Shown one piece after another: positions 36,553 to 47,684 of a stretch of 64,000 nucleotides of DNA. Source of the DNA: Amycolatopsis thermoflava N1165 (GTDB lineage: Bacteria > Actinomycetota > Actinomycetes > Mycobacteriales > Pseudonocardiaceae); the NCBI RefSeq assembly GCF_000473265.1, contig NZ_KI421511.1, positions 4,005,560 through 4,069,559 on the forward strand. Reading direction: 5' to 3'. A program made the translations under genes and the position numbers. The notes beneath the pieces were generated by a model. The model did not search any database. It had not been told where the DNA came from and worked only from the letters and a program-made list of their open reading frames with translations. Numbering within the stretch: position 1 is the stretch's first letter; every line of letters starts with the position of its first letter.

Positions 36553-36779
36553 CACGCACGCCGCGGCCGCCGGTCCCCCGGTGCTCGCCGTACCCCCAGT
36601 ACCAGCGAGTCCCTCCGGACATCCGTGGCGTGATGTCCCAAGACTGCCGGTTCCGCGAGGCCCGGGGCAGCGTGAAGACCCCCAAGTAGCGGTAGGTAGA
36701 TCTACTCAGGAACCGCGTGCGCGCAGAGGTGTGACCCGGGTCGCGCGGGTGTGTGACGCGGGTTCGGGCAAAAAGATTT

Positions 36780-36951
36780 CCGCGCTGCGTCCTGGGCGCC
36801 GACTTCGCCTTCGACGTGGCCTTCCGCGCGGCGCTTCGCCTCCGCGGCCTTGTTCGCGGCCGCCTTGGCGTTCGCGACGCGCTGGTGGGCGTCGGTGCGG
36901 TCCTGTAGGCCAGTGCATCGTGTCCACCACGATCAGCTGGTCGTGCAACTG
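36780..36951 (-). pseudogene. Detached C-terminal remnant of the 36952-37311 gene
   Basis: Beyond the TAG at 36952 the minus strand still reads like protein: QLHDQLIVVDTMHW, then, after a frameshift near 36900, RTDAHQRVANAKAAANKAAE and AKRRAEGHVEGEVGAQDAA. The Ala/Lys coiled-coil composition is coding-like. A stop and a frameshift have therefore probably cut an ancestral protein of about 175 residues. Confidence 0.5.
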
Positions 36952-37311
36952 CTACAAGCGGGTGCTCTCGCCGGCGTTGGCGGCGATGAACGCGGCCAGC
37001 GGCTCGCTCTCGCCGAGCGCGTCGGCCGAATAGCCGAACGCCGCTCCGGCTGCCTGGAGTATCTCCACGAGGGCGGCCATCTCGGCCGACGGCATCGCGG
37101 CCAGCGCGCCGAACCGCGCTTCGCCGAGCCGTTCGGCGAGCCCGGTGAGCGCGCCGGAGAGGTGACGCTGCCCGGCGACGAGGTGTTTGAGGGCGGCGAC
37201 GATCTCCCCGAGATCGGTTTCCGGCGCCTGGTCCAGCTCCGCGGCGCAGGCCTCCAGGTGCGCGGCGGCGACCGTGAGCGGCAGGATCGTCGACTCTGGC
37301 ACGAGCGACAT
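36952..37311 (-). CDS. Helical Ala-rich protein, probably truncated, unknown function
   Basis: This is a 119-residue protein from ATG 37311 (MSLVPESTILPLTVAAAHLE) with GGTGGCAGG just upstream. It is entirely helical and Ala/Leu/Glu-rich, with no motif I recognise. The chain ends abruptly at ESTRL-TAG, while coding-like sequence continues in the following 170 bp, so a C-terminal coiled-coil appears to have been lost. It lies 46 bp downstream of glnD on the same strand. Confidence 0.6.
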   Translation of the reverse strand: MSLVPESTILPLTVAAAHLEACAAELDQAPETDLGEIVAALKHLVAGQRHLSGALTGLAERLGEARFGALAAMPSAEMAALVEILQAAGAAFGYSADALGESEPLAAFIAANAGESTRL

Positions 37312-37357
37312 CCTGCCACCCCCGATCAAGAAAACCGTGGCGACACCCCGGAGCGGA

Positions 37358-39670
37358 TCACGCCGCCGCGGCGAGCACCGCCTGTTCGACCCGCTGCCGC
37401 CACGCCGGGTCCAGCTTCCCGCCGCGCGGGGAGACGGCGAAGGAGTCCACGACAGCCGCGCCGAGCGTGGCGACCTTGGCCCACTTCACCTCCGCGCCGC
37501 ACGACTGCAGCGCGCCGGCGACCCGGTACAGCAGGCCGATCCGGTCGGTGGCCCGCAGTTCCAGCACGACCGTGTTCGGGCCGCTGGTCTCGTCGTCGAA
37601 CCACAGCACCTTCGGCTTGGCCGACACCCGAGTCGGCTGGTAGTCCCGTTCCTTCGCCGCGAGCTTCGCCTCCAGCGCGAGCCCGCCTGCGACCGCCCGC
37701 GCGAACTGCTCGCGCAGCAGCGCCGGATCGGGCAGCGAACCGAACTTCGGGGACGCGGTGAAGATCCCGGCCCGTCCACCGTCGTGGCCGCGCAGCACCG
37801 CGGTGTGCACCTCCAGCGAGTGCAGCGCGAGCACCCCGGCCGCTGGCGCCAGCAGGTCGGTGCGCGCGGGCGCGGCGACCACCACCGTGGCCATCTTGCC
37901 GTCGTGCGTGATCAGCACTTCGCTGCGGCCGGCCGCCACCGCCGCGGCGACCAGCTCGCGCCGGCGCGCGTCGAGCGGCTCCGGCGGGCTGAACCCCTTG
38001 CCCTGCACGACTTGCCTGCACCGGTTGACCAGGTTGGCGACCAGCCCGGCCTTCCAGTCGGTCCACATGCCGGGCCCGGTGGCCAGCGAATCGGCCTGGG
38101 TCAGCGCGTGCAGCAGTTCCAGCAGGACCACGTCGTTGTCGACGGTCTTGGCCACCCGCGCGACGGTGCTCGGCTCCTCGATGTCGCGCCGGGTCGCGGT
38201 GTGCACCAGCAGCAGGTGGTGGCGCACCGCGGCCGAAACGAGCGCGGCATCGGAGTCGGGCAGCCCGATGCGTCGGGCGACCTGCAGCGAGATCGCGGCG
38301 CCCAGCTCGGAGTGGTCGGCCTCGCGGCCCTTGCCGATGTCGTGCAGGAGCGCGGCCAGCAGCAGCAGGTCCGGCCGGGACACCGTGGTGGTGAGCTTCG
38401 CGGCCTCGACCGCGGTCTGCACGAGGTGCCGGTCGACGGTCCACTCGTGCACCGGCTCCCGTGGCGGCAGGTCGCGCACCGCGCCCCACTCCGGGAACAA
38501 CCGCGCCCACAGGCCGGTGCGGTCCAGCGCCTCGACGGCGTCGATCAGGCCCTCGCCCGCGCCGAGCAGTTCGGTGAGCGAGTCCCGCGCGTCGGGCGGC
38601 CACGGCGTGCGCAGTTCCGGCGCCGAATCGGCGAGCGTGCGCAGGGTGCCGTGGGAAATCGGCGTGCGGGTGCGGGCGGAGGCGGCCGCGACGCGCAGCA
38701 GCAGCGCGGGATCCTTGGCCGGAACGGCGTCCCTGGCCAGCGCGACCTCGTTGCCGTGCAGCACCACGCCGTCGTCCAGCGGGATGCGGCTGGGCCGGCG
38801 CGAGAAGCGCCCGCGTGGCACCTCGGCCGTGGCGCGCAAGGCGACGTCGACGGCGTACCCGACCGCGCGCCCGGCGCCGGAGAGCTTGCGCGCCAGCGTG
38901 AACCGGTCGCCGAACCCGAGTTCGGCCGCCACCAGCTCGGCGTCCACACCGGACAGCACGTCCCGGTCGCGCCGCAGTTCGCGGCGCATCTCGGTGCGCA
39001 CGTCCAGCAGCAGTTCCCTGGCCTGGCGCAGTTCCTCGCCCGGCCGGTCGGTGAGCTGGGCGACGGCGAGCGCCTCCAGCACCCCCAGGTCACGCAGGCC
39101 GCCCCGGCCGTGCTTGAGGTCGGGTTCGGCGGACTGGGCGATCTCCCCGCTGCGCTGCCAGCGCTTGCGGGTCGATTCGGCCAGTTCCGGCAGGCGTTTG
39201 CGCGCGGTGCGGCGCCACTGGTCGCGCGCCGCCGTGGCGAGCCTGGCGGTCAGCTCGGCGTCCCCGGCGATGTGCCGGGCGTCGAGCAGTCCCATCGCGG
39301 TCCGCAGGTCCTCCGAGGCGACCTGGAGGGCCTCCCCCGGGGTGCGGACCGAGTGGTCGAGGCCGATGCGCGCGTCCCACAGCGGGTACCACAGCGCATC
39401 GGCGATTCCGGCGATCCCGGGGTGCTGGTTGTGGACGAGGACGAGGTCCAGGTCCGAGAACGGCACGAGTTCGCGGCGGCCGAGGCCGCCGACGGCGACC
39501 AGCGCGACACCGGGTTCGGCGGTGTCCACGCCGGCCGCCGCGGCGGCCTTGCTGAGCCAGAACTCGTACAGGTCCACCAGCGCGGCGCGCAGTGCCGACG
39601 CACCGAGCCTGCCGTGCCGGCCTTCCAGCAACCGGTTCGCCGCCTTGGCGAGTTCCCCCCCGACGACCAT
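37358..39670 (-). CDS. glnD: PII nucleotidyltransferase/nucleotidyl-removing enzyme GlnD
   Basis: GlnD covalently modifies PII according to glutamine level; in actinobacteria the modification is adenylylation. It has 770 residues from ATG 39670 with AGGGAAG upstream. Domain order: nucleotidyltransferase (AVGGLGRRELVPFSDLDLVL, the G-G and D-x-D motifs), the HGRGGLRDL linker, an HD phosphohydrolase domain (LLAALLHDIGKGREADHS), then two ACT domains (the second beginning LELRATDRIGLLYRVAGAL). It starts 11 bp after the glnB stop. Confidence 0.96.
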   Translation of the reverse strand: MVVGGELAKAANRLLEGRHGRLGASALRAALVDLYEFWLSKAAAAAGVDTAEPGVALVAVGGLGRRELVPFSDLDLVLVHNQHPGIAGIADALWYPLWDARIGLDHSVRTPGEALQVASEDLRTAMGLLDARHIAGDAELTARLATAARDQWRRTARKRLPELAESTRKRWQRSGEIAQSAEPDLKHGRGGLRDLGVLEALAVAQLTDRPGEELRQARELLLDVRTEMRRELRRDRDVLSGVDAELVAAELGFGDRFTLARKLSGAGRAVGYAVDVALRATAEVPRGRFSRRPSRIPLDDGVVLHGNEVALARDAVPAKDPALLLRVAAASARTRTPISHGTLRTLADSAPELRTPWPPDARDSLTELLGAGEGLIDAVEALDRTGLWARLFPEWGAVRDLPPREPVHEWTVDRHLVQTAVEAAKLTTTVSRPDLLLLAALLHDIGKGREADHSELGAAISLQVARRIGLPDSDAALVSAAVRHHLLLVHTATRRDIEEPSTVARVAKTVDNDVVLLELLHALTQADSLATGPGMWTDWKAGLVANLVNRCRQVVQGKGFSPPEPLDARRRELVAAAVAAGRSEVLITHDGKMATVVVAAPARTDLLAPAAGVLALHSLEVHTAVLRGHDGGRAGIFTASPKFGSLPDPALLREQFARAVAGGLALEAKLAAKERDYQPTRVSAKPKVLWFDDETSGPNTVVLELRATDRIGLLYRVAGALQSCGAEVKWAKVATLGAAVVDSFAVSPRGGKLDPAWRQRVEQAVLAAAA

Positions 39671-39681
39671 CCGGTGCTTCC

Positions 39682-41405
<1,724 letters not shown>

Positions 41406-41453
41406 ATCGTCCTCCCGTACACGAGATATTGACGGGGAGTTTTCGATTCCCGT

Positions 41454-41491
41454 GTTTCACGACGGCACTTCGCACGTTTCCCGCGGGTGAA
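41454..41491 (-). promoter_or_regulatory. Probable GlnR binding site of amtB
   Basis: On the minus strand: TTCAC-n6-GAAAC-n6-AGTGC-n6-GAAAC. This follows the actinomycete GlnR consensus of alternating gTnAC and GAAAC boxes. Both GAAAC boxes (complements of 41476-41480 and 41454-41458) are perfect and exactly 22 bp apart; the first a-box is good and the second poor. A further GAAAC-n6-GTAAC lies just upstream. Nitrogen-limitation control of amtB-glnB-glnD by GlnR is established in related genera. Confidence 0.72.
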
Positions 41492-41624
41492 CTGTGCCGC
41501 CGCTCTTGTTACGAGCACGTTTCGCGCCACCGGGGCTGATATGTCCGGTCACGAAACGTCGGCGTCGAATACCAGCGGTCACCGGTGACGGTGGGTGAGC
41601 CCGCCGGTGTGATGAGATGTGGGC

Positions 41625-42470
41625 ATGACCAGGCCCGCCACGCTGCCCGGCGCCGTCGTCGCGGCGTTGCGGTGCCCACTGTGCGCGTCCGCCTTCGCCC
41701 TCGACGGGCGGTCGCTGCGGTGCCCGTCGCGGCACTCGTTCGACCTGGCGAAACAGGGCTACGTGAACCTGTTGCACGCCGGCATCCCCGCGGGCACGGC
41801 CGACACCGCGGAGATGGTCGCCGCGCGGGTGGCGTTCCTGGGCGCGGGACACTACGGCGGGTTGCGGGATCTGTTGGCGCAGGTCGCCGCGGGCACCGGC
41901 GGTGACGGCCTGGTGGTCGACGCGGGCGCCGGGACGGGTTACTACCTCGCCGGCGTGCTCGACCGGCTGCCGGACGCGGCCGGGCTCGCGCTGGACGTTT
42001 CGGCGGTCGCCCTGCGCCGCGCCGCGAAGGCGCACGCCCGTCTGGGCGCGGCGGTGTGGAACCTGTGGGAGCCGTGGCCGGTCGCGGCGGAGACGGCCGC
42101 GGTGGTGCTGAACGTGTTCGCGCCGCGCAACGCCGCCGAGTTCCGGCGGGTGCTGCGGCCCGGCGGGACTTTGCTCGTCGTGTCGCCCGAACGGGGGCAC
42201 CTGGCCGAACTCGCGGCGGTGGCGCCGGTTCTCGACGTGGATCCGCGGAAGGAAGAACGTCTCGACGCCGCGTTGTCGGAGCATTTCGAACTGGTGTCGC
42301 GCCGGTCGCTGCGGGACCGGGTGACGCTGGAACCGGAGGACGTCCGCAACGCCGTGCGGATGGGGCCCACCGGGCACCACCCGGAGCGCCTCGCCGCGCT
42401 CGACGGTGTGGCCGGGCCGGCCGCGGTGACGCTCGCGTTTTCGTTGTCGGAGTACCGGAGGACCGCATGA
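41625..42470 (+). CDS. RlmA-type 23S rRNA (guanine-N1) methyltransferase
   Basis: This is a 281-residue enzyme. An N-terminal zinc finger (CPLC, then CPSRHSFDLAKQGYVNLL) is the hallmark of RlmA/TlrB, which methylate G745 or G748 in 23S rRNA helix 35. The Rossmann SAM site is VVDAGAGTGYYLAGV, followed by ALDVSAVALRRAA. In tylosin producers a homologue gives macrolide resistance; here a housekeeping RlmA role is equally possible. ATG 41625 is preferred over GTG 41619. The stop overlaps the next start (ATGA). Confidence 0.9.
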   Translation: MTRPATLPGAVVAALRCPLCASAFALDGRSLRCPSRHSFDLAKQGYVNLLHAGIPAGTADTAEMVAARVAFLGAGHYGGLRDLLAQVAAGTGGDGLVVDAGAGTGYYLAGVLDRLPDAAGLALDVSAVALRRAAKAHARLGAAVWNLWEPWPVAAETAAVVLNVFAPRNAAEFRRVLRPGGTLLVVSPERGHLAELAAVAPVLDVDPRKEERLDAALSEHFELVSRRSLRDRVTLEPEDVRNAVRMGPTGHHPERLAALDGVAGPAAVTLAFSLSEYRRTA

Positions 42471-43102
42471 CAGCCGTGCCGGCGACCGCGATCACCGACC
42501 GGGACTGGCTGTCCGCGCAGCTGCGCCTGGCCGCCGGGCTGTACGGCGAGGCCGGGCCGGTCGTGCTGGGGACGATCTGGTGGTACTCGGTGTCGGCGGT
42601 GCTGGTGACGCCCGCGCTGGACCCGCTGGTGGCGACCGGGCGCGCGATGGACCCGGCGCTGGAGGCGGTGACGCTGGACGTGGTGCCCGACGGCCGGGTG
42701 CTGGACGCCCGCTCGTCGCGCCCGCTGGGGTCCGATGTGGACGAAATCGGCAAGGCGCTGGCCGGGTCGCTGGACGCCGGGATCGCCGCTGTGGCCGAGG
42801 TCAGCGGCGCCGGAAGCCGCGCGTTGTGCGCGATCGCGACGGACTCGATCGCGAACGTCCTGCTGTGGGCGGGGAAGGCGGCTGGGGACGTCGCACGCGG
42901 GGTGTCGCTGGCCTACGCGGTGGTCGCCGCGGTGGGCGACCACCTCCCCCGGCCCCGCTTCGTGGAGGTCGGCGGCACCCCGGTGGTGCGGCGGGCGTCG
43001 TGCTGCCTGATCTACCGGACCGGCAGCGCGCCCAAGTGCGTCAGCTGTCCGCGCCAGACGCCTTCGGAACGCGCCCAGCGGTTGCGGATGACGTTCGGCT
43101 GA
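42467..43102 (+). CDS. FhuF-like 2Fe-2S ferric-siderophore reductase
   Basis: This is a 211-residue protein from ATG 42467. The C-terminal motif SCCLIYRTGSAPKCVSC fits the C-C-x10-C-x2-C cluster motif of FhuF ferric reductases, which release iron from siderophores in the cytoplasm. The N-terminal half is helical, with the WWYSVSAVLVTPAL segment typical of actinobacterial members. It is coupled by a 4-bp overlap to the rRNA methyltransferase; the functional link is unclear. Confidence 0.85.
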   Translation: MTAVPATAITDRDWLSAQLRLAAGLYGEAGPVVLGTIWWYSVSAVLVTPALDPLVATGRAMDPALEAVTLDVVPDGRVLDARSSRPLGSDVDEIGKALAGSLDAGIAAVAEVSGAGSRALCAIATDSIANVLLWAGKAAGDVARGVSLAYAVVAAVGDHLPRPRFVEVGGTPVVRRASCCLIYRTGSAPKCVSCPRQTPSERAQRLRMTFG

Positions 43103-43175
43103 GGAATCAGAGCGGGCCGCCGATCGGAAACGTGACCGCGAACGTCGGCGTGTAGGTGGTCGCCGTCTGCAACAG

Positions 43176-43450
43176 GACGCCGAACGCACGAAGACCCGGA
43201 TCCTCGACGCCGCCGTGGCCGAGTTCTCCGCACGGTTTCGCCGGCGCGCGAGTCTCGGCGATCACCGGCGGGCCGGGGTGAACCAGCAGCTCATCGCCTA
43301 CTACTACGACAGCAAGGAAGGGCTGTACCGGCGGCGAACGCGCTGGCGGTGTAACCGCAGCTCGCCCCGGCTCTGTTCGGGCGCGAGGGGTCCGCGGTGG
43401 CGGACCACTACGCGGAGCAACTCGCACGGCTCTTCGGGAAGAAGGGTTGA
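43176..43450 (+). pseudogene. TetR-family regulator remnant
   Basis: Clear TetR N-terminal sequence is broken over frames: RTKTRILDAAVAEFSA, then in the +1 frame GFAGARVSAITG, then back in the first frame RAGVNQQLIAYYYDSKEGLY, then another frame with ANALAV, a stop, and ADHYAEQLARLFGKKG-TGA ending at 43450. Several indels have destroyed it. In the same gap (43103-43175) the minus strand reads TYTPTFAVTFPIGGPL before a stop, perhaps the tail of another lost gene. Nothing intact lies between 43103 and 43486. Confidence 0.75.
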
Positions 43451-43486
43451 GTCGCCGGCCGCGGCAGCCGCCGCAGCGGTGGCGGC

Positions 43487-44299
43487 TCACGTTCGGCTGA
43501 GGAAGTCGTCCAGCAGCTTGTTGACGGTGTCCGGCACCTCGGCGGCGACGAGGTGGGCCGCGTCCTCGATGACGACCAGTTCGGCGCCCGGGATGGCGGC
43601 GGCCATCTCCTCCACCTCACCGGGCGGGAAGGTCGCGTCCTCCCGGCCGCCGATGACCAGCACGGGCGTGCTGATCGACGCGAGCAGCCCACGCTGGTCC
43701 GGCCGCCGGGACACGACGCTCGTCACCGCGTGCCTCACGGACCGCGGGTCGTTGCGGCGGGCCAGGTCCAGGACGCGGGCCACGACCTCCGGCCGGGTGC
43801 GCAGCGAGGTCGGCCCGAGGAACGCCTTGACCACCGACCGGGTGAGCGGCGGGCGGATGCCGCGCAGGACCCGCACCGCCGCCACGAGCACCGCGTACTC
43901 GGCCTTCTGACGGGCCGGGGCCGCGGAGGCGGTGCCGTTCATCAGAGTGCTGGTGAGCACCCGGTCCGGGTGGCGCGCGGCGAAGGTGGCCCCCACCATC
44001 GCGCCCCACGAGTTGCCGACGAAGTGCGTCCGCTCGAACCCGAGCGCGTCGAGGATCGCGAGGACCGCGGTGGCGCACTCGTCGAGCGTGAAGGTCCGGG
44101 TGAGCGGGCTGCTCGCCCCGTGCCCCGGTGGGTCGAGCGCGACGGTCGTGTAGCGGGGTGCCAGGTGGTCGGCCTGCGCCTGCCAGAGCGTGTGGTCCAT
44201 CAGGAGGCTGGGCCACATCAGGACCGGCTCGCCGGAGCCGCGCACGCGGACCCGGAGCGTGCCCAGGTCCGTCGCGATGTCGCGATCCTCGTTGATCAT
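43487..44299 (-). CDS. Alpha/beta hydrolase
   Basis: This is a 270-residue hydrolase from ATG 44299 (MINEDRDIATDLGTLRV). The nucleophile elbow is FVGNSWGAMVG (Ser), the acid is in GGREDATFPPG, and the histidine is in IEDAAHLVAAE. Oxyanion-region residues lie in DPPGHGASSP. It resembles ring-cleavage-product hydrolases and 3-oxoadipate enol-lactonases, but the sequence does not fix the substrate. It is 51 bp downstream of the KstD-like gene on the same strand and may be the last gene of that operon. Confidence 0.85.
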   Translation of the reverse strand: MINEDRDIATDLGTLRVRVRGSGEPVLMWPSLLMDHTLWQAQADHLAPRYTTVALDPPGHGASSPLTRTFTLDECATAVLAILDALGFERTHFVGNSWGAMVGATFAARHPDRVLTSTLMNGTASAAPARQKAEYAVLVAAVRVLRGIRPPLTRSVVKAFLGPTSLRTRPEVVARVLDLARRNDPRSVRHAVTSVVSRRPDQRGLLASISTPVLVIGGREDATFPPGEVEEMAAAIPGAELVVIEDAAHLVAAEVPDTVNKLLDDFLSRT

Positions 44300-44349
44300 G
44301 GTGCGCAGAGTACGCGGTGCTGGGCCCACCAACGTGGGACCCGCAGGCG

Positions 44350-46044
44350 TCAGGGGTGGGCGGCGTGGCGGGCGGCGAGGTAGCCGAACGTCAGGCCGGC
44401 GCCGACCTGGCAACCGGCGCCCGGGTATTCCGAGGCCATGATCGAGTTGGCGTCGTTGCCGCAGGCGTACAGCCCGCCGACCGGCTCACCGGACTCGCGG
44501 AGCACCTGGGCATCGACGTCCGTGCGCAGGCCCAGTGCGGTCGCCAGTGGGGTCGGCACCACGGCGATCGCGTAGAACGGGGCCTTCTCGATCGGGCCGA
44601 CGTTGACGTTCGGGGTGTGGGCGGGGTCGCCGTACTGGTGGCCGAACGTGCTCTCGCCCTTGCCGAACTCCTCGTCGACGCCCGTGCGGGCGAAGCGGTT
44701 GAACCCGGCCACCGTGGCCTCCAGTCCGGCCGGGTCCACCCCGATCGACGCGGCCAGCTCCCGCACCGTCGAACCGGTGTGCAGGTAGCCCGATGCGAGG
44801 TGCCGCTTCAGCAGCACCCGCGGCAGGTGCGGGTAGACCATCCCGAGCCCGTAGGCCGCGAGCGTCCGCGAGTCGACCACCAGCCACGCCGGGATCGTCG
44901 GCACGGACTTGTGCGAGTCGTACATCGCGCGTGTGAACCGGTGGTAGGACACGGATTCGTCGACGAACCGCCGCCCGGCCGCGTTGACCGCGATGATGCC
45001 GGGCTTGGCGCGGTCCCAGATGTGCGGGAACACCGCGGTCGACCCGTCCCGGCGGCGGCCGATCGAGCTCGGGAACCACAGCGCGTTGTCGTCGCGCGGT
45101 TCGCCAAGCGCGGCGCCCACCGCGGTGGCCAGCGAGATGCTGTCGCCGGTCGAGCCCTCGCCCGCCCGCGTGAACTGCGCTGTCGGCTGCGGCAGGTACC
45201 GCGCACGCAGCTCCGGGCTCGACGAGAACCCGCCCGCCGCCAGCACAACACCGCGCCGCGCCTCGACCCGCACCGTCCGGCCGCGCCGGGACACCACCGC
45301 CCCGGTCACGCGGCCCGACGAATCCGTCACCAGCTCGCTCGTGCGCGCGGTGAACCACACGTCACCGGAGCGCCGCAGCAACTGGTGGTACAGGTTCGCC
45401 ACCAGCGCGTTGCCCATCGCCAGCCGCGTGCCGCGCGGGTACCGCAGCCGGTCGAACGCCCACCGCACGCCGAGCCGCAGCGCGACCGCCATCCCGCGCA
45501 CCGAGCCGTCGAAGATCGTCAGCAGCTGGTTCACCTCGGGCCGCCGCACCATCAGCGTCCCGCCGAACAACGCGAACTCCGGCACCGGGCGCCGCACCCG
45601 CCCGAACCGCGCCCTGCCGAGCTTGCGGCCGTCGAACGTCCGCGGCTCCAGCGCCCGCCCGACCCCGGAACCGGGGATCTCCGGGTGGTAGTCGACGACG
45701 GTCTTCGAGTGCCAGAACCCGACGCCGATCCGCTCGAGATAGTCGAGCATCGCCGGCCCCTGCGCCAAATACGTCTCCCGCAGCTCGCGCGGCGCGCGAT
45801 CGCCCACCAGCGCGTCGAGGTAGCCGCTGGCGGCGGCCCGGTCAGCGGCCGGATCGGACTGGTACCGGTGCCCGGGGATCCAGCAGGTGCCCGCCGAGTA
45901 CGCCGTGGTGCCGCCCAACCACTCGGTCTTCTCCAGCGCCAGCACCGACAGCCCCTCCGCGGCGCCGACGACCGCCGCGCCAAGGCCGGCCGCGCCGGTG
46001 CCGAGGACCAGCAGGTCGACCGAGTGGTCCCAGTCGTCACTCAT
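44350..46044 (-). CDS. KstD-like FAD-dependent dehydrogenase 1
   Basis: This is a 564-residue flavoprotein of the fumarate reductase / 3-ketosteroid delta1-dehydrogenase superfamily. The FAD loop is [11 protein letters not shown] at residues 12-22, followed by [20 protein letters not shown]. The C-terminal FAD and active-site segment is [16 protein letters not shown], with the Y-x3-G pair that in KstD acts as proton donor and oxyanion site. A role desaturating a cyclic ketone next to the carbonyl is family knowledge; the substrate here is unknown. It overlaps aroE by 8 bp at the end of the transporter operon. Confidence 0.87.
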   Translation of the reverse strand: MSDDWDHSVDLLVLGTGAAGLGAAVVGAAEGLSVLALEKTEWLGGTTAYSAGTCWIPGHRYQSDPAADRAAASGYLDALVGDRAPRELRETYLAQGPAMLDYLERIGVGFWHSKTVVDYHPEIPGSGVGRALEPRTFDGRKLGRARFGRVRRPVPEFALFGGTLMVRRPEVNQLLTIFDGSVRGMAVALRLGVRWAFDRLRYPRGTRLAMGNALVANLYHQLLRRSGDVWFTARTSELVTDSSGRVTGAVVSRRGRTVRVEARRGVVLAAGGFSSSPELRARYLPQPTAQFTRAGEGSTGDSISLATAVGAALGEPRDDNALWFPSSIGRRRDGSTAVFPHIWDRAKPGIIAVNAAGRRFVDESVSYHRFTRAMYDSHKSVPTIPAWLVVDSRTLAAYGLGMVYPHLPRVLLKRHLASGYLHTGSTVRELAASIGVDPAGLEATVAGFNRFARTGVDEEFGKGESTFGHQYGDPAHTPNVNVGPIEKAPFYAIAVVPTPLATALGLRTDVDAQVLRESGEPVGGLYACGNDANSIMASEYPGAGCQVGAGLTFGYLAARHAAHP

Positions 46045-46858
46045 CGGTTGTCCTTCCCACGAGCACGTCCAGGTGCCCTCGCATGCGGTCGAGATCGGGA
46101 GTGGCGCCGGTGAGCACCTCGAGCGTCCGGGCGGCCTGCGCGACGAGCATCGCGCCGCCGTCGAGCACCCGGCAGCCCCTCGCGCGCGCCGCGGCCAGCA
46201 GCTCGGTCTCCAACGGCCGGTACACGACGTCGGCCACCCAGTGCCGCGGTTCCAACAGACGGGGATCGAACGGCACCCCGGGATGCCCGGTCATGCCGAT
46301 CGGCGACGCGTTCACGACACCGTCGGCGTCCGCCAGAACCACCGACGCCGCAGCGGAAACACCGAGCCGGGCCACCAGCGCCTCCCGGCGAGCCGCGTCG
46401 GGATCGACCACCGTCACCGCCGCGCCCGCGTTCGCCAGCGCGTAGGCCACGGCCGAGCCCGCTCCCCCGGCACCCACCACGACGACCCGGCCCAGTTCGG
46501 CATCCGGGAGCCCGTGCCGGAGCCCGGCGAGGAATCCACTGTGGTCGGTGTTGTGCCCGGTCAGCCGACCGCCGTCGATGGTCACCGTGTTGACCGCGCC
46601 CAGCGCACGGGCGTCCGGGGACAGGTCGTCGAGCTGCGGGATCACCGCCTGCTTGACCGGGTGCGTCACGTTGAAGCCGGTCAGGCCCACCGCGTCGCGC
46701 AACGTCCAGCCCGGCGGGAGGTCGTCGAGGTCGAGCAGGCCGTAGGTGTAGTCGAGGCCGAGCGCGGCGGCCTCGCGTTCGTGCAGCGCGGGCGAGAGCG
46801 ACCCGCCGATGTCCGCGCCGACCAACGCCACCCGGTGCCGGACGAGCACTTCAGACAT
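46037..46858 (-). CDS. aroE: Shikimate/quinate dehydrogenase family protein
   Basis: This is a 273-residue NAD(P)-dependent dehydrogenase. The substrate site shows [13 protein letters not shown], the catalytic lysine in NVTHPVKQ, and the aspartate in GHNTDHSGF. The nucleotide loop is [11 protein letters not shown]. Being inside a catabolic operon rather than an aro cluster, it is more likely a quinate/shikimate-type catabolic enzyme (as QsuD or YdiB) than the biosynthetic AroE; the symbol reflects the family only. It overlaps both neighbours by 8 bp. Confidence 0.85.
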   Translation of the reverse strand: MSEVLVRHRVALVGADIGGSLSPALHEREAAALGLDYTYGLLDLDDLPPGWTLRDAVGLTGFNVTHPVKQAVIPQLDDLSPDARALGAVNTVTIDGGRLTGHNTDHSGFLAGLRHGLPDAELGRVVVVGAGGAGSAVAYALANAGAAVTVVDPDAARREALVARLGVSAAASVVLADADGVVNASPIGMTGHPGVPFDPRLLEPRHWVADVVYRPLETELLAAARARGCRVLDGGAMLVAQAARTLEVLTGATPDLDRMRGHLDVLVGRTTDE

Positions 46859-47684
46859 GGGCGCTCACCAGGGCCCGCACCGCCGAGAGGTTCCGCTTCG
46901 CGAACTCCAGCGGGGTCAGCTCGGTCACCCGCGGCACCTCGACGCTCAACGGCGTCCCCTCCGGTGCCGCGGCGATGAGCGCGGCCAGCGGGAACTCCCC
47001 TTCGCCGGGCACCTGCCGCTGCACACGGGCCTCGACCTGGAGCACCGACCCGTCGGCCGTCATCCCGAGTGGCAGCTCGGCAGGCAGGTCCAGCCGTTCC
47101 GGCGCGGCCAGCGGGCCGTCGCACAGTTGCAGCACCGGCACGAGATCCGGGTCCAGCGCCCGCACGTCGTCGATCGTGCTGCCGCCGCGCTGGATGTGCA
47201 GCGGGTCGAGCAGCAGGGCCGCGCCGGCCGAAGAAGCGATCGCGGCGGCGTCGGCGACCGTGCTCACCGGCTGGTAGCTGATCGGTTCGAGCGTGGGCCG
47301 GATGCCCAGCTCCAACGCGTCCTCGGTCAGGGCCGCCAGCGTGTCGGTGAGCCGGCCGCGGTCGGGATCGCTGCCGGTGACGCTGATCGTCGACGCGCCG
47401 AGCGCGGCCCCGGCCTCCAGGGTCGCCGCCCAGTCGCCGGGCCGGGTGTCCGGGCCGAGTGCCAGGAACTCGATGTCGCGCACCCGCAGACCGGTGTCGT
47501 CAAGCCGGCGCACGGTTTCCCGTGACATCGGCGACCCGGCCGCCATCGGGTACTGCCGCTCCCCCACGGTCGCCGCCCGCACGCGGACGCCGACGAAGTC
47601 GAAGCCGGCTTCCGCCGCGGTGGTGACCAGTTCGGGTGGGCTGAGCCGCAGCAGCGTGAGGTGGGCGAGCCCGACGGACGTCAT
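46851..47684 (-). CDS. Sugar-phosphate isomerase/epimerase-like TIM-barrel protein
   Basis: This is a 277-residue AP-endonuclease-2-type TIM barrel starting at ATG 47684. Metal ligands of the superfamily can be placed at E in PTLEPISYQ, D and H in LLLDPLHIQR, D in LQLCDGP and E in LSVEVPRV. The same fold includes hydroxypyruvate isomerase, inosose dehydratase and 3-dehydroshikimate dehydratase. Next to a shikimate-dehydrogenase-like gene and an MHS transporter, a dehydroshikimate dehydratase-like reaction is a reasonable hypothesis, not shown. Confidence 0.82.
   Translation of the reverse strand: MTSVGLAHLTLLRLSPPELVTTAAEAGFDFVGVRVRAATVGERQYPMAAGSPMSRETVRRLDDTGLRVRDIEFLALGPDTRPGDWAATLEAGAALGASTISVTGSDPDRGRLTDTLAALTEDALELGIRPTLEPISYQPVSTVADAAAIASSAGAALLLDPLHIQRGGSTIDDVRALDPDLVPVLQLCDGPLAAPERLDLPAELPLGMTADGSVLQVEARVQRQVPGEGEFPLAALIAAAPEGTPLSVEVPRVTELTPLEFAKRNLSAVRALVSAHV

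Noticed and set aside
46037-46858. Biosynthetic shikimate dehydrogenase of the aro pathway
   Set aside because: The gene is embedded by 8-bp overlaps in a catabolic, transporter-led operon; biosynthetic aroE in actinobacteria usually lies with aro or yqgF/mltG genes.
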